A stretch of 30,620 bases of DNA from an uncultured Clostridiaceae bacterium (GTDB lineage Bacteria > Bacillota > Clostridia > Lachnospirales > Lachnospiraceae): NCBI GenBank assembly GCA_958441075.1, contig CAUCBQ010000008.1, positions 1 through 30,620 of the forward strand, given 5' to 3'. Shown here one piece after another: positions 1-8,610 of the stretch (positions are counted from its first letter, which is position 1; every line of letters begins with the position of its first letter). The notes below the pieces were generated by a model, which was not told the DNA's origin, searched no databases, and worked only from the letters and a program-made list of their open reading frames with translations. Position numbers and translations under genes: made by a program.

Positions 1-36
1 CCGGCTTTATAAGGACAGCAGGAGACGGGAATAAGA

Positions 37-94
37 AAACAGGCATATGGCCTGATTTGGTGTGAATGTACCTTATCAGGCCATATGCCTGTTT
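37..94 (-). terminator. Intrinsic terminator of the YfmM-like ABC-F gene
   Basis: Bases 37-56 and 75-94 are perfectly complementary over 20 bp, with an 18-nt loop. Read on the minus strand the hairpin lies 5 nt after the stop codon at 99-101 and is followed by TTTT (complement of 36-39). The plus-strand side is followed by TTTAAA, so it may also stop transcripts arriving from the left. Confidence 0.88.
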
Positions 95-98
95 AAAG

Positions 99-1655
99 TT
101 ATGACAGACGCAGTGCCCAGTCTCTGCAGTCCCAGATATCGGTAGCCAGTCCCTCATAGAACTCCGGTTCATGGCAGATCAGGAGAATACTTCCCTTATA
201 TGCCTGTAATGCCCGTTTCAGCTCTGCCTTGGCATCCACATCCAGATGGTTGGTAGGCTCGTCTAAGAGCAGCACATTGGATTCACGGTTGATCAGCTTG
301 CACAGACGCACCTTGGCCTGCTCGCCGCCGCTTAAAACCCGGACCTGGCTTTCGATGTGTTTGGTTGTCAGGCCGCATTTTGCCAGAGCGGACCGTACCT
401 GATACTGGGTGTAGGAGGGAAATTCCTTCCAGATCTCATCCAGACAGGTATTGGTATTGCCGGGAGCCATTTCCTGTTCAAAATAGCCGATGGACAGGTA
501 ATCTCCAAGCTCTACAGAACCGGACAGAGCAGAGGTAAGCCCCAGAATACTTTTTAAAAGGGTAGTTTTTCCGATACCGTTAGCGCCTACAAGAACTGCC
601 TTCTGGCCTCTCTCCATAACAAGATTTAAAGGCCGGGACAGAGGTTCATCATAGCCGATTACAAGATCCTTTGTCTCAAAGATATATTTTCCTGCTGTTC
701 GGGCTTCCAGGAAATGGAACTCAGGCTTTGGCTTTTCCTTTGCCAGCTCAATGACCTCCATTTTGTCCAGCTTTTTCTGTCGGGACATAGCCATATTCCG
801 GGTTGCCACACGGGCCTTGTTGCGGGCCACAAAGTCCTCCAGCTCTGCGATTTCCTGCTGCTGGCGTTTGTAGGCAGCTTCCAGCTGCGCCTTTTTTACC
901 GCATAGACCTCCTGGAATTTATCATAGTCTCCCACATATCGGTCAAGACGCTGATTTTCCATATGATATACCAGGTTGATGACGCTGTTTAAAAAAGGAA
1001 TATCGTGGGAAATGAGGATAAATGCATTTTCATAGTCCAGAAGGTACCGCTTCAGCCATTCAATGTGCTGTACGTCCAGATAGTTGGTAGGCTCGTCTAA
1101 AAGCAGAATATCAGGCTTCTGCAGCAGCAGCTTTCCAAGCAGCACCTTGGTTCTCTGACCACCGGAAAGCTCGGTTACATCCCTCTCCATGCCGATTTCA
1201 TCCAGCCCTAAGGCACGGCCTACCTCATCTACCTTGGAATCAATGATATAGAAATCATGTGCCATAAGCAGATCCTGAATGGTTCCAAGCTCTTCCATCA
1301 TTTCGTTCATCTCATCTTCACTTGCCTCTCCCATGCGGTCGCAGATGGCGTTCATGTCTGCCTCCATTTCAAAGAGAGGAGCGAAGGCGCTTTTTAATAC
1401 TTCCCGGATCGTCATTCCTTTTTCCAGAACCGTGTGCTGATCCAGATAGCCTACATTTACATTTTTTGCCCATTCTACCTTACCCTCATCCGGCATCAGT
1501 TTGCCGGTGATGATGTTCATAAAGGTGGATTTTCCCTCGCCGTTGGCTCCCACCAGACCGATATGCTCGCCCTTTAAGAGACGGAAGGATACGTCCTGGA
1601 AGATAGCCCTGTCTCCAAAACCATGGCTTAAATGTTCTACGTTTAAAATACTCAT
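99..1655 (-). CDS. ABC-F family ATPase, YfmM-like
   Basis: A soluble 518-aa protein with two ABC ATPase domains and no membrane segments, the ABC-F layout. These proteins bind the ribosomal E site and modulate translation; the substrate step of this branch is not settled. The first Walker A (GANGEGKST) lies at residues 36-44, followed by LSGGQ and LLLDEPTNYLD. A charged linker comes next (about residues 240-310), then a second Walker A (GANGIGKTT), LSGGE and LLLDEPTNHLD. From memory the sequence resembles Bacillus subtilis YfmM closely, rather than the Vga/Lsa/Msr resistance group. The start is ATG at 1655 on the minus strand; an AAGGAG lies about 12 nt upstream, slightly far. No uORF or attenuator is evident upstream, unlike the second ABC-F gene at 24919. 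It is divergent from the LRR gene at 1803. Confidence 0.93.
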   Translation of the reverse strand: MSILNVEHLSHGFGDRAIFQDVSFRLLKGEHIGLVGANGEGKSTFMNIITGKLMPDEGKVEWAKNVNVGYLDQHTVLEKGMTIREVLKSAFAPLFEMEADMNAICDRMGEASEDEMNEMMEELGTIQDLLMAHDFYIIDSKVDEVGRALGLDEIGMERDVTELSGGQRTKVLLGKLLLQKPDILLLDEPTNYLDVQHIEWLKRYLLDYENAFILISHDIPFLNSVINLVYHMENQRLDRYVGDYDKFQEVYAVKKAQLEAAYKRQQQEIAELEDFVARNKARVATRNMAMSRQKKLDKMEVIELAKEKPKPEFHFLEARTAGKYIFETKDLVIGYDEPLSRPLNLVMERGQKAVLVGANGIGKTTLLKSILGLTSALSGSVELGDYLSIGYFEQEMAPGNTNTCLDEIWKEFPSYTQYQVRSALAKCGLTTKHIESQVRVLSGGEQAKVRLCKLINRESNVLLLDEPTNHLDVDAKAELKRALQAYKGSILLICHEPEFYEGLATDIWDCRDWALRLS

Positions 1656-1767
1656 GTTTCGTTCAAACTCCTTATATCTGCTTGCTGAGTGTCAGGTATA
1701 TTCCTGTCGATTGTACATGAGAACAGAGACGGTGGCAAGAGGTTTAGGCCCTTCTTCAAAAATTATC

Positions 1768-1796
1768 TTGAAAAAATCGCACAAACTGATTAAACT
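1768..1796 (+). promoter_or_regulatory. Sigma-A-type promoter of the LRR gene
   Basis: TTGAAA at 1768-1773 and TAAACT at 1791-1796 are separated by exactly 17 nt. The expected transcription start is about 1803, which coincides with the ATG of the next gene, so the mRNA may be leaderless. The rest of 1656-1767 shows nothing clear beyond the upstream region of the minus-strand ABC-F gene. Confidence 0.55.
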
Positions 1797-1802
1797 GGTA
1801 AT

Positions 1803-2753
1803 ATGGACTTATTATACAGAAACACATCGGAAGGAATTTGTTTGGAGCGCTGTTACACCCTGGACGGCGCTCCCGTTCTTCCGGAATACATGGATGGAAT
1901 GCCGGTAACAGAGCTGGACCGGTATCTTTTTTCACAGACAGTGAGAGGGCGCAGGCTTCCGCCAAAGGAGTATAAGGGAGAGCCTGAGCTTTGCGGGCTG
2001 GGGCTTGAGGAGCTGACCCTTCCAAAGCATTTGAGGAAAATAGGTCCCTATGCCTTTTACAACTGCTTTCACTTAAAAAAACTGTCCTTCTGGAGTACAG
2101 TGGAGGACTGGGGGGCCGGTGTATTTACCGGCTGCACAGGGATTCAGCATCTTAATATACGGATAGTGCCGGGGAGAAAATCCTGTTTTAAGGAGGTTCT
2201 TTCAGAATTGCGTCAGGAGCTGACGGCAGACTATCTGGATACGGATGGAAAGCTTCTTGCCAGGCTGGTATTTCCGGAGTTTTTTGAGGAGTCTGTGGAA
2301 AATACTCCGGCCCGGATCATTATGAGGGAAATGCACGGCTGCGGTCATATGTATCGGTACTGCTTTGCGGATACGGAGTTTCAGTTTCGGGAGTATGACA
2401 GGCTTTTTCCAAATACAGTGATTCAGGAGAACACCGGTCTGGCGGCCCGAATGGCGGTTTACCGCCTCTACTGGCCCTGGGGACTGGGAGATGAATTTAA
2501 AAAACGGTACTGGGAATTTTTAAAGAATCATCCTGAGGAGACGGCGGCCGGACTGGCTGACAGGCAGGAAACAGAAATTTTAAAATGGCTCTCCTGGCAG
2601 GAGGAGGCAGCTTTGGCCTTTCTGGACGGAATGATAAAGGGGATCGAGGGACGGAGAGATCCACGGGCTTCTTCGGTTCTTCTGGATGCAGTCCACAGCC
2701 GGTTCGGCGTGCAGGCAAAGGAGAAAAAAAGAGCCCGTACCTTTAATTTGTAG
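1803..2753 (+). CDS. Leucine-rich repeat (LRR_5/BspA-like) protein, function unknown
   Basis: A 316-aa protein without signal peptide or membrane segment, so probably cytoplasmic. The N-terminal half shows the BspA-like LRR_5 pattern: a strand with a PEYMDGMPVTEL unit, then LTLPKHLRKIGPYAFYNCFHLKKLSF at about residues 73-98, and a second CTGIQHLNI unit. The C-terminal half is helical and I do not recognise it. No Shine-Dalgarno precedes the ATG at 1803, and the predicted transcription start falls on it. An in-frame TTG at 1842 has a good SD (GGAAGGA, 1829-1835), but starting there would remove residues that look like part of the first repeat. LRR_5 proteins are common in Lachnospiraceae and are mostly uncharacterised. 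It ends 26 nt before the M18 peptidase and may be cotranscribed with it. Confidence 0.75.
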   Translation: MDLLYRNTSEGICLERCYTLDGAPVLPEYMDGMPVTELDRYLFSQTVRGRRLPPKEYKGEPELCGLGLEELTLPKHLRKIGPYAFYNCFHLKKLSFWSTVEDWGAGVFTGCTGIQHLNIRIVPGRKSCFKEVLSELRQELTADYLDTDGKLLARLVFPEFFEESVENTPARIIMREMHGCGHMYRYCFADTEFQFREYDRLFPNTVIQENTGLAARMAVYRLYWPWGLGDEFKKRYWEFLKNHPEETAAGLADRQETEILKWLSWQEEAALAFLDGMIKGIEGRRDPRASSVLLDAVHSRFGVQAKEKKRARTFNL

Positions 2754-2779
2754 ATTAACTTACAGGAGGAAAATATAAA

Positions 2780-4174
2780 ATGTCAAAGAAAAATGATGCA
2801 CAGAAATTACAGGAGGAGCTGACCTGGTCCGCGCCTCATATTGCAAAGGAGGCTCCGGAGCAGAAGGAAAAGGCGTTTAAATACTGCGAGGGCTATAAGG
2901 AATTTCTGGATAAGGGAAAGACAGAGAGGGAGTGCGTAAAGGAAGCGGTAAAGATGCTTAAAAAGGCAGGCTATACGCCCTTTGACCGTAAAGCATCCTA
3001 TGCTCCCGGCGATAAGGTTTACGTTGTAAACCGGGAAAAGGCCGTGATTGCAACAACCTTTGGAAAGAAGCCCTTAAAGGACGGACTGCGTATTAACGGA
3101 GCGCATATTGATGCTCCAAGACTGGATTTAAAGCCCAACCCTCTCTATGAAAAGGAAGATATTGCATACTTTAAGACTCATTATTACGGCGGTATCCGCA
3201 AGTATCAGTGGGGAACCGTGCCTCTGGCAATCCACGGCGTGGTAGGCAAAAAGAATGGGGAGCTGATTGAGGTCTGCATCGGAGAGAAGGAGGATGAGCC
3301 TGCATTCTGTATCACAGACCTTCTGCCTCATCTGGCAGGAAAGCAGAATGAGCGTCCTTTAAGAGAGGGACTTAAGGGCGAGGAGCTGAATGTAATTATG
3401 GGCTCCATTCCCTACGAGGGCGAGGAAATCAAGGAAGCAGTCAAGCTTATGGTTTTATCCCTTCTTCATGAGAAATACGGCATTAAGGAAAAGGATTTCT
3501 TCCGCGCAGAGTTTGAACTGGTTCCCGCCACAAAGGCAAGGGATATCGGCCTGGACAGAAGTCTGGTAGGCGCCTATGGCCAGGACGACAGAGTATGTGC
3601 CTATACAGCTCTCACCGCAGAGATTGAAACAAAGAAGCCGGCCCATACCACAGTAACCATTCTTACGGATAAGGAGGAAATCGGCTCGGAGGGAAATACA
3701 GGACTGAACTCCGATTATGTGCTTCACTATATTGAGGATCTGGCAGAGCAGGAGGATACTCCGGTCCGGGATATTTTAAGAGCATCCCTGTGCCTTTCTT
3801 CGGATGTAAACGCCGCATATGATCCGACCTTTGCAGATGTATTTGAGAGCCGCAATGCCAGCTATATCAATAAGGGCTGCGTTCTGACCAAATATACAGG
3901 CGCAAGAGGCAAATCCGGTTCCAATGACGCCAGTGCGGAAACCATGGCAAAGGTGATTGCCATCATGGATGAGGCAGGCGTATTCTGGCAGGCGGGAGAG
4001 CTGGGAGCCGTAGACGTGGGCGGCGGCGGCACCATTGCCAAGTATGTAGCCCATATGGATGTGGATACAGTAGATCTGGGAGTGCCGATTCTTTCCATGC
4101 ACGCGCCATTTGAACTGGCTTCCAAGCTGGATGTGTACAACACCTACAAGGCATTTAAGGCATTTTATGCATAA
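2780..4174 (+). CDS. M18 family zinc aminopeptidase
   Basis: This 464-aa protein matches the M18 (aspartyl aminopeptidase / aminopeptidase I) family in length and motifs. These are cytoplasmic, usually dodecameric, di-zinc enzymes that remove N-terminal residues from peptides. The metal-binding segment GAHIDAPRLDLKP has its histidine at residue 109. The YGQDDRV segment supplies the bridging aspartate, and TDKEEIGSEG carries the catalytic and metal-binding glutamates at 299-300. Near the C-terminus, PILSMHAPFEL supplies the final metal histidine. An AGGAGG at about 2763-2768 precedes the ATG with suitable spacing. Specificity cannot be read from sequence. About 90 nt separate it from the foldase gene; these contain a T-rich run just after the stop but no convincing terminator stem. 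Confidence 0.93.
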   Translation: MSKKNDAQKLQEELTWSAPHIAKEAPEQKEKAFKYCEGYKEFLDKGKTERECVKEAVKMLKKAGYTPFDRKASYAPGDKVYVVNREKAVIATTFGKKPLKDGLRINGAHIDAPRLDLKPNPLYEKEDIAYFKTHYYGGIRKYQWGTVPLAIHGVVGKKNGELIEVCIGEKEDEPAFCITDLLPHLAGKQNERPLREGLKGEELNVIMGSIPYEGEEIKEAVKLMVLSLLHEKYGIKEKDFFRAEFELVPATKARDIGLDRSLVGAYGQDDRVCAYTALTAEIETKKPAHTTVTILTDKEEIGSEGNTGLNSDYVLHYIEDLAEQEDTPVRDILRASLCLSSDVNAAYDPTFADVFESRNASYINKGCVLTKYTGARGKSGSNDASAETMAKVIAIMDEAGVFWQAGELGAVDVGGGGTIAKYVAHMDVDTVDLGVPILSMHAPFELASKLDVYNTYKAFKAFYA

Positions 4175-4267
4175 AAGGCTTTTTTTTCAACGCCTTGTAT
4201 GGTATAACTATGTACAGCGCCTGCCTGAAAGCAGGTGAAAATAGTATGATAGAAAAGGGAAACCATT

Positions 4268-5413
4268 ATGAGAAAAATCGCATTATTTTGTCTGTGCGGC
4301 CTGACGGCAGCTTCTATTCTTACCGGCTGTTCCGGCAGCGCAGACGGCAACGTAAATCTGGGAACGGTTACACTTTCTGAATATAAGGGAGTTACTGTCA
4401 ATATTGAGGCTCCTGAGGTTACGGATGAGGAAGTGGATACAAAGGTGGAGACCATCCTTGCACAGAATCCCAACGAGGTAGAGGTAGACCGGGCTGCCAA
4501 GGAGGGCGATATTGTAAATATCGATTTCAAGGGAACAAAGGACGGAGAAGCCTTTGACGGCGGTTCTGCTGAGGATCAGGATCTGGAGTTGGGCTCCGGT
4601 AAGATGATAGAGGGCTTTGAAAGCGGCCTGATCGGTGCAAAAAAGGGCGAGACAAAGACATTAAACCTTACCTTCCCGGAGGACTACAGAGAGGAATCTC
4701 TGGCAGGCCAGCCGGTTGTATTTGAGGTAACTGTAAATTCCGTAAAGGAGGAGCAGGAAGCAGAGCTGAACGATGATTTCGTAAAGAGAGTGTCAAAGGA
4801 AGAGTATCAGACCGTAGACGCTTATAAGGAGAGCATCCGTCAGGATCTGCTGGATCAGAAGCAGTCCGCAGCAGAGCTGGACATGGAAGAGGGAGCGCTT
4901 CAGAGCGTGATCGGCAGCTCCGAGTTTAAGCTTTCCAGAAACGGTCTTTCTGTCCGCTACAATCAGATGATTAAGGAGTATACCAACCAGGCCAAGATGT
5001 ACGGTATGAGCTTTTCACAGATGGCTCAGGCCAACGGCATGAATGAGCCTGCCATGAAGGAATATATCTACGATTCCGTTGAAGAAGCTGCAAAGAGAGA
5101 GCTGACCGTAGAAGCTATTGCTGCAAATGAGGGACTGGACCAGATCACCGATGAGGACAGAGCGCTGTTTGCGCAGGAAAACGGTATGTCTAAGGAAACC
5201 CTGATCAATATGTACGGACAGGACCAGGCAGACGAGTATGTGCTTCAGGATAAGGTGCTTTATTATCTGGCTTCCAATGCCGTAAATGAAGCAGAGAATC
5301 CTGCAAAGGTATCTGAGCGGGTGCTGGAAGAGACAGAGGCTGCCGCTGAGGAGAGTACGGAAGCAGCATCTGAAGAAGCCACCGAGGCTGCGTCCGAAGA
5401 AGGCGCAGAATAA
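4268..5413 (+). CDS. Lipoprotein FKBP/trigger factor-like peptidyl-prolyl isomerase
   Basis: A 381-aa exported protein. It starts with a lipoprotein signal (MRK, hydrophobic core, lipobox LTGC with the acylated cysteine at 21), so it should be anchored outside the membrane. Residues about 35-165 match the trigger-factor FKBP domain, with GDIVNIDFKGTKDGEAFDGG and GSGKMIEGFESGLIGAKKGETKTLNLTFPEDY. Residues about 170-345 resemble the helical chaperone arms of trigger factor. The ribosome-binding N-terminal domain is absent. The last 35 residues are an acidic Glu/Ala/Ser/Thr-rich repeat tail. The likely role is folding of secreted proteins, analogous to but different from PrsA (inferred). The SD is AAAAGGGA at about 4254-4261. 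The xpt gene begins 69 nt after the stop. Confidence 0.87.
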   Translation: MRKIALFCLCGLTAASILTGCSGSADGNVNLGTVTLSEYKGVTVNIEAPEVTDEEVDTKVETILAQNPNEVEVDRAAKEGDIVNIDFKGTKDGEAFDGGSAEDQDLELGSGKMIEGFESGLIGAKKGETKTLNLTFPEDYREESLAGQPVVFEVTVNSVKEEQEAELNDDFVKRVSKEEYQTVDAYKESIRQDLLDQKQSAAELDMEEGALQSVIGSSEFKLSRNGLSVRYNQMIKEYTNQAKMYGMSFSQMAQANGMNEPAMKEYIYDSVEEAAKRELTVEAIAANEGLDQITDEDRALFAQENGMSKETLINMYGQDQADEYVLQDKVLYYLASNAVNEAENPAKVSERVLEETEAAAEESTEAASEEATEAASEEGAE

Positions 5414-5482
5414 ACAGAAATCCAACGTATTAAGACGCCAGGGGCGTTTCAGGAGTATACTACAGAAAAAGGAGGACTATGC

Positions 5483-6067
5483 ATGCAGATCTTAAAAGAC
5501 AGAATCCGTAAAGACGGAAAAATTAAGGCCGGTAATGTTCTGAAGGTAGACAGTTTTTTAAATCATCAGATGGATATTAAGCTTTTTGGGGAAATCGGAA
5601 AGGAATTTAAGCGCAGATTTGCGGATGTTGAGGTAAATAAAATCCTTACGATTGAGGCCTCGGGAATTGGAATTGCATGTATCGTAGCTCAGTATTTTGA
5701 TGTGCCGGTGGTATTTGCAAAGAAAACCCAGACTAAGAATATTGCAGGAGAGGTTTATACAACCAAGGTGGAATCCTTCACTCATGGAAGAGTATACGAT
5801 ATCATTGTTTCCAAAGAATTTCTGGGAAAAGGGGACAAGGTGCTCCTGATTGATGATTTTCTGGCAAACGGCAAAGCTTTAGAGGGATTGGCAGCTCTGG
5901 TAAGAGATTCCGGAGCCGAACTGGTAGGCGCCGGCATTGTGATTGAGAAAGGTTTCCAGGTAGGCGGCGATCTGCTCCGGTCTGAGGGAATCCGTCTGGA
6001 ATCTCTTGCCATTGTAGACAGTATGGACGAAGAGGCAGGAACCATTGTATTCAGAGATGATGAATAA
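5483..6067 (+). CDS. xpt: Xanthine phosphoribosyltransferase
   Basis: A 194-aa protein of the length expected for Xpt, which converts xanthine and PRPP to XMP in cytoplasmic purine salvage. The N-terminus (MQILKDRIRKDGKIKAGNVL, then DSFLNHQMD) is typical of Xpt. The PRPP-binding loop is VLLIDDFLANGKALEGL, at about residues 117-133. The start at 5483 follows AAAGGAGG at about 5468-5474. An overlapping ATG at 5479 is in another frame. Only 69 nt separate it from the foldase gene and I see no purine riboswitch there, although xpt genes elsewhere often have one. The TAA overlaps the region where the HAD gene begins, so the two are probably translated from one mRNA. Confidence 0.94.
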   Translation: MQILKDRIRKDGKIKAGNVLKVDSFLNHQMDIKLFGEIGKEFKRRFADVEVNKILTIEASGIGIACIVAQYFDVPVVFAKKTQTKNIAGEVYTTKVESFTHGRVYDIIVSKEFLGKGDKVLLIDDFLANGKALEGLAALVRDSGAELVGAGIVIEKGFQVGGDLLRSEGIRLESLAIVDSMDEEAGTIVFRDDE

Positions 6068-6068
6068 G

Positions 6069-6851
6069 ATGAAGGCATTGTTTTTTGACATAGACGGAAC
6101 TCTTCTTTCTGAAAAAACACGGCAGGTTCCGGAAAGTGCAAAGGAGGCCCTGAAGGAGGCCAGACGCAGAGGCCATCTCGTATTTATCAACACAGGCCGG
6201 GTGTACTGCCACCTGTCCCAGATCCGGTCTGAGGTAGAGGCGGACGGCTTTCTCTGCGGCTGCGGCACCTGTGTAGTGGTCCATGACCGCGTTCTTTACC
6301 GTCATGCCATCCCCTATGAGAGAGGGCTCCGGATCAAGCGGGATATTGATGAATGCGGCCTGGATGGTGTTCTGGAAGGAACAGAGGGCTGCTATATGCA
6401 CAAAACGCCTTCCCATATCCCGGCGGTGGAGCGGCTTAAAAATGCGCTTAAATCCAGCGGCTGCGTGATTCCGCATTACTGGGAGGAGGAAGGCTATGTG
6501 TTTGATAAGGTATATATTGGATCTGATCAAAACAGCCGTCCCAAAGAGCTTTTTGGACGGATGAAGGATATGGAAGTAATTGACCGGGGAGACGGATTCT
6601 ATGAGTGCGTGCCAAGAGGCCATTCAAAGGCGACTGCCATTGACCAGGTGTTAAAGCACTGCGGCATTTCTCTGGAGGACGCCTATGTATTCGGGGACAG
6701 CAGCAATGACCTGTCCATGTTCCGGTATGCCTCCAACTGTGTGCTTATGGGCCATCACAGTCCGGTGCTGGAGCCATATGCTTCGTTTGTGACAAAGACA
6801 GTAGAGGAGGACGGAATTGCTTACGCCATGAAGGAGCTGGGGATTATCTGA
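6069..6851 (+). CDS. HAD superfamily hydrolase, Cof type
   Basis: About 260 aa. HAD motif I (FFDIDGTLLSEKT) lies at the N-terminus, followed by INTGR (motif II region) and, near the C-terminus, HSKATAIDQVLKHCGI and VFGDSSNDLSMF (motifs III and IV). The large cap inserted between motifs II and III makes it a Cof/YbiV-type phosphatase, most likely acting on a small sugar phosphate or similar metabolite. The actual substrate cannot be told. I chose ATG 6069, one base after the xpt stop, because it gives the usual MKALFFDIDGT start. ATG 6060 and ATG 6057 are alternatives, as is TTG 6045, which has a GCAGGA upstream and overlaps xpt. The metallophosphoesterase gene follows by 34 nt. Confidence 0.88.
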   Translation: MKALFFDIDGTLLSEKTRQVPESAKEALKEARRRGHLVFINTGRVYCHLSQIRSEVEADGFLCGCGTCVVVHDRVLYRHAIPYERGLRIKRDIDECGLDGVLEGTEGCYMHKTPSHIPAVERLKNALKSSGCVIPHYWEEEGYVFDKVYIGSDQNSRPKELFGRMKDMEVIDRGDGFYECVPRGHSKATAIDQVLKHCGISLEDAYVFGDSSNDLSMFRYASNCVLMGHHSPVLEPYASFVTKTVEEDGIAYAMKELGII

Positions 6852-6885
6852 TCCCGGGCCGGATATGGAAAGCAGGATATAAGGG

Positions 6886-8439
6886 ATGAAACAGAAAACC
6901 CGGATTATAAGTGCCCTGATGTATGCTATGGTTATTCTGGCATGCCTCGGGGTACTGCATCTTTTAAAGGTAATAACGGAAAGCGGCACACCTTCTGAAC
7001 CGGCGGCAGTGGAAAGCACAGCCTGGACAGAGACAGAAGAACACCCGGCAGAAGAGCGGGAAACAGAAGGATATGACGCAGAAACAGATCCGAAGGAAGA
7101 AGAAAGCAGCATACCGGTAGAGCGGGATCAGGGATATTATGGCTGGAAGCAGGAGCTGCCGGAGATATTTCCACCGGTTCCGGAGGAAATTCCCTATGAG
7201 CCTCCCAGCCTGATTCTTGCCACAGACCTTCATTACCAGAGCTCCAAAGCCGATGACGGCGGAGCAGCCTTTCAGCTGTTTGTAGAGCGGGGAGACGGCA
7301 AGGTGGTGGAATATCTGCCGGAGCTTTTAGAGGCGTTTGCAGATCAGGTCATAGAAGAAAAGCCCTCGGCCCTGGTTTTAAGCGGTGATATTACCATGAA
7401 CGGGGAGAAGATCAATCATGAGGAGCTGGCTGACAGGCTGAAACGGATACAGGATGCGGGAATCCAGGTGCTCATTGTTCCCGGAAACCATGACATCAAC
7501 AATCCTCATGCGGCTGTATATTACGGTGAGGAAAAGGCAGAGACGGATTCGGTGACGCCGGAAGAATTTTACAATATTTACCATATGTATGGCTACGATC
7601 AGGCTATCAGCCGGGATGAAGCTTCCTTGAGCTATGTTTATCAGCTGGATGAGAGGAACCGTCTTCTGATGCTGGATACCTGTCAGTATGAGCCCCGCAA
7701 TATGGTAGAGGGACAGCTTAAGATGGAAACGCTCCAGTGGGCGGATGAGCAGCTGAAAAAGGCCAAAGAGGAGGGAATAAATGTCCTTCCCATCGGTCAT
7801 CACAACCTTCTGGCTCAGAGCCGGATGTATACGACCCAGTGCGCTATGGATAACAACGGCGATGTGATCGAGCTTTTTCAGAATTATGAGCTGCCTCTGT
7901 ATTTAAGCGGTCACCTTCATGTTCAGCGGATTCGCAGGCATAAAGCGGAGCCGGGAGCGCCGGATGAAGCTTATGGAATCATGGAGATTGTCACCGATGC
8001 CCTCAGCATACCGCCCTGTCAGTATGCCCTTCTTCAGTGGAAGCGGGACGGCAGTATGGAATACAGCACAAAGGCAGTGGATGTATCTGCCTGGGCGGCC
8101 CGCACCGGAAGCCAGAGTCCGGAGCTTCTGGATTTTGAAGGCTGGTCGGAGAGATATATCCAGAAGCTGATTATCGACCAGATCAGGGGTGTTGTGAAGA
8201 ATCTGGGAAATGATGTGGAGCACTCCATGGCAGAGGTGTATGCCTCTGTCTATATTGATTATTATGCCGGACGCCGGATCGATGCAAGGGGCGTAAGAAG
8301 CTCTAAAGGCTACCGCTGGTGGCAGCGGAATATGCCGGACAGCTATCTGCTGAAAGAGCTGGACGCCATGATCGACGATTCAGACCGGGACAACAACTAC
8401 ATGCTTCTGCCGGAGGCAAATGCCATGGCGGAAAAATAA
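6886..8439 (+). CDS. Membrane-anchored calcineurin-like metallophosphoesterase
   Basis: A 517-aa protein with an N-terminal hydrophobic helix (about residues 8-27), then an acidic Glu/Thr/Ser-rich spacer to about residue 85, and then a catalytic domain. The metal-binding blocks are all present: LATDLHY, LSGDITMNGEK, VPGNHDINNP, IGHHN and LSGHLHV. These define a di-metal phosphoesterase, probably facing outside the cell because of the N-terminal anchor (inferred). The substrate is unknown; related cell-surface enzymes act on nucleotides, phosphodiesters or wall polymers. A C-terminal extension of about 130 residues after the last motif is not recognised. An AGCAGGA lies about 8 nt before the ATG. 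The TPP riboswitch starts almost directly after its stop, so readthrough from this gene may feed the thi operon. Confidence 0.88.
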   Translation: MKQKTRIISALMYAMVILACLGVLHLLKVITESGTPSEPAAVESTAWTETEEHPAEERETEGYDAETDPKEEESSIPVERDQGYYGWKQELPEIFPPVPEEIPYEPPSLILATDLHYQSSKADDGGAAFQLFVERGDGKVVEYLPELLEAFADQVIEEKPSALVLSGDITMNGEKINHEELADRLKRIQDAGIQVLIVPGNHDINNPHAAVYYGEEKAETDSVTPEEFYNIYHMYGYDQAISRDEASLSYVYQLDERNRLLMLDTCQYEPRNMVEGQLKMETLQWADEQLKKAKEEGINVLPIGHHNLLAQSRMYTTQCAMDNNGDVIELFQNYELPLYLSGHLHVQRIRRHKAEPGAPDEAYGIMEIVTDALSIPPCQYALLQWKRDGSMEYSTKAVDVSAWAARTGSQSPELLDFEGWSERYIQKLIIDQIRGVVKNLGNDVEHSMAEVYASVYIDYYAGRRIDARGVRSSKGYRWWQRNMPDSYLLKELDAMIDDSDRDNNYMLLPEANAMAEK

Positions 8440-8442
8440 GAC

Positions 8443-8531
8443 AACAGGGGAGCTTGAATACAGGCTGAGAGGAAATTGTAATTTCGACCCATAACCTGAT
8501 TTGGATAATGCCAACGTAGGGAAATACAGAG
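8443..8531 (+). promoter_or_regulatory. TPP (THI-box) riboswitch
   Basis: The conserved thi-box elements occur in order. GGGGAGC is at 8447-8453 and GGCTGAGAG at about 8463-8471. A variable P3 arm follows, then GACCC at about 8486-8490, AACCTGATTTGGATAATGCCAACG at about 8493-8516, and the closing GTAGGGAAA. The aptamer senses thiamine pyrophosphate. It sits right after the metallophosphoesterase stop codon and before thiXYZ. I found no clear promoter between that stop and the aptamer. Confidence 0.96.
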
Positions 8532-8548
8532 CACATAAGCGGTTTTTC

Positions 8549-8578
8549 GGCCTCTGTCCTGCGGGATAGGGGCCTTTT
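8549..8578 (+). terminator. Riboswitch-controlled intrinsic terminator
   Basis: GGCCTCTGTCC (8549-8559) pairs with GGATAGGGGCC (8563-8573, two G-U wobbles) and is followed by TTTT at 8575-8578. ACAGAG at 8526-8531, at the 3' edge of the aptamer, is complementary to CTCTGT at 8552-8557 inside the stem. It can act as the antiterminator when TPP is absent. This indicates transcriptional OFF control by TPP. Confidence 0.88.
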
Positions 8579-8610
8579 AACGTATAAGAGGGAGACAGAG
8601 GAGGAAGAAA

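Noticed and set aside
1501..1908. A 135-aa plus-strand frame spanning the start of the first ABC-F gene and the LRR gene
   Set aside because: It is antisense to the ABC-F N-terminus and crosses the LRR gene in another frame, with no protein-like features.
3776..4143. Overlapping antisense reading frames inside the M18 peptidase
   Set aside because: They have no SD or family-like sequence and arise as shadows of the codon pattern of the sense gene.
4175..4240. Terminator after the M18 gene
   Set aside because: There is a run of eight Ts but no stable stem in front of it; the CCTGC/GCAGG hairpin further on lacks a T-run.
5414..5482. Purine riboswitch upstream of xpt
   Set aside because: The gap is only 69 nt and has none of the conserved purine-aptamer segments.
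6051..6623. A 190-aa antisense reading frame over the HAD gene
   Set aside because: The sense strand carries all HAD motifs; the antisense frame has no recognisable domain and no ribosome-binding site.
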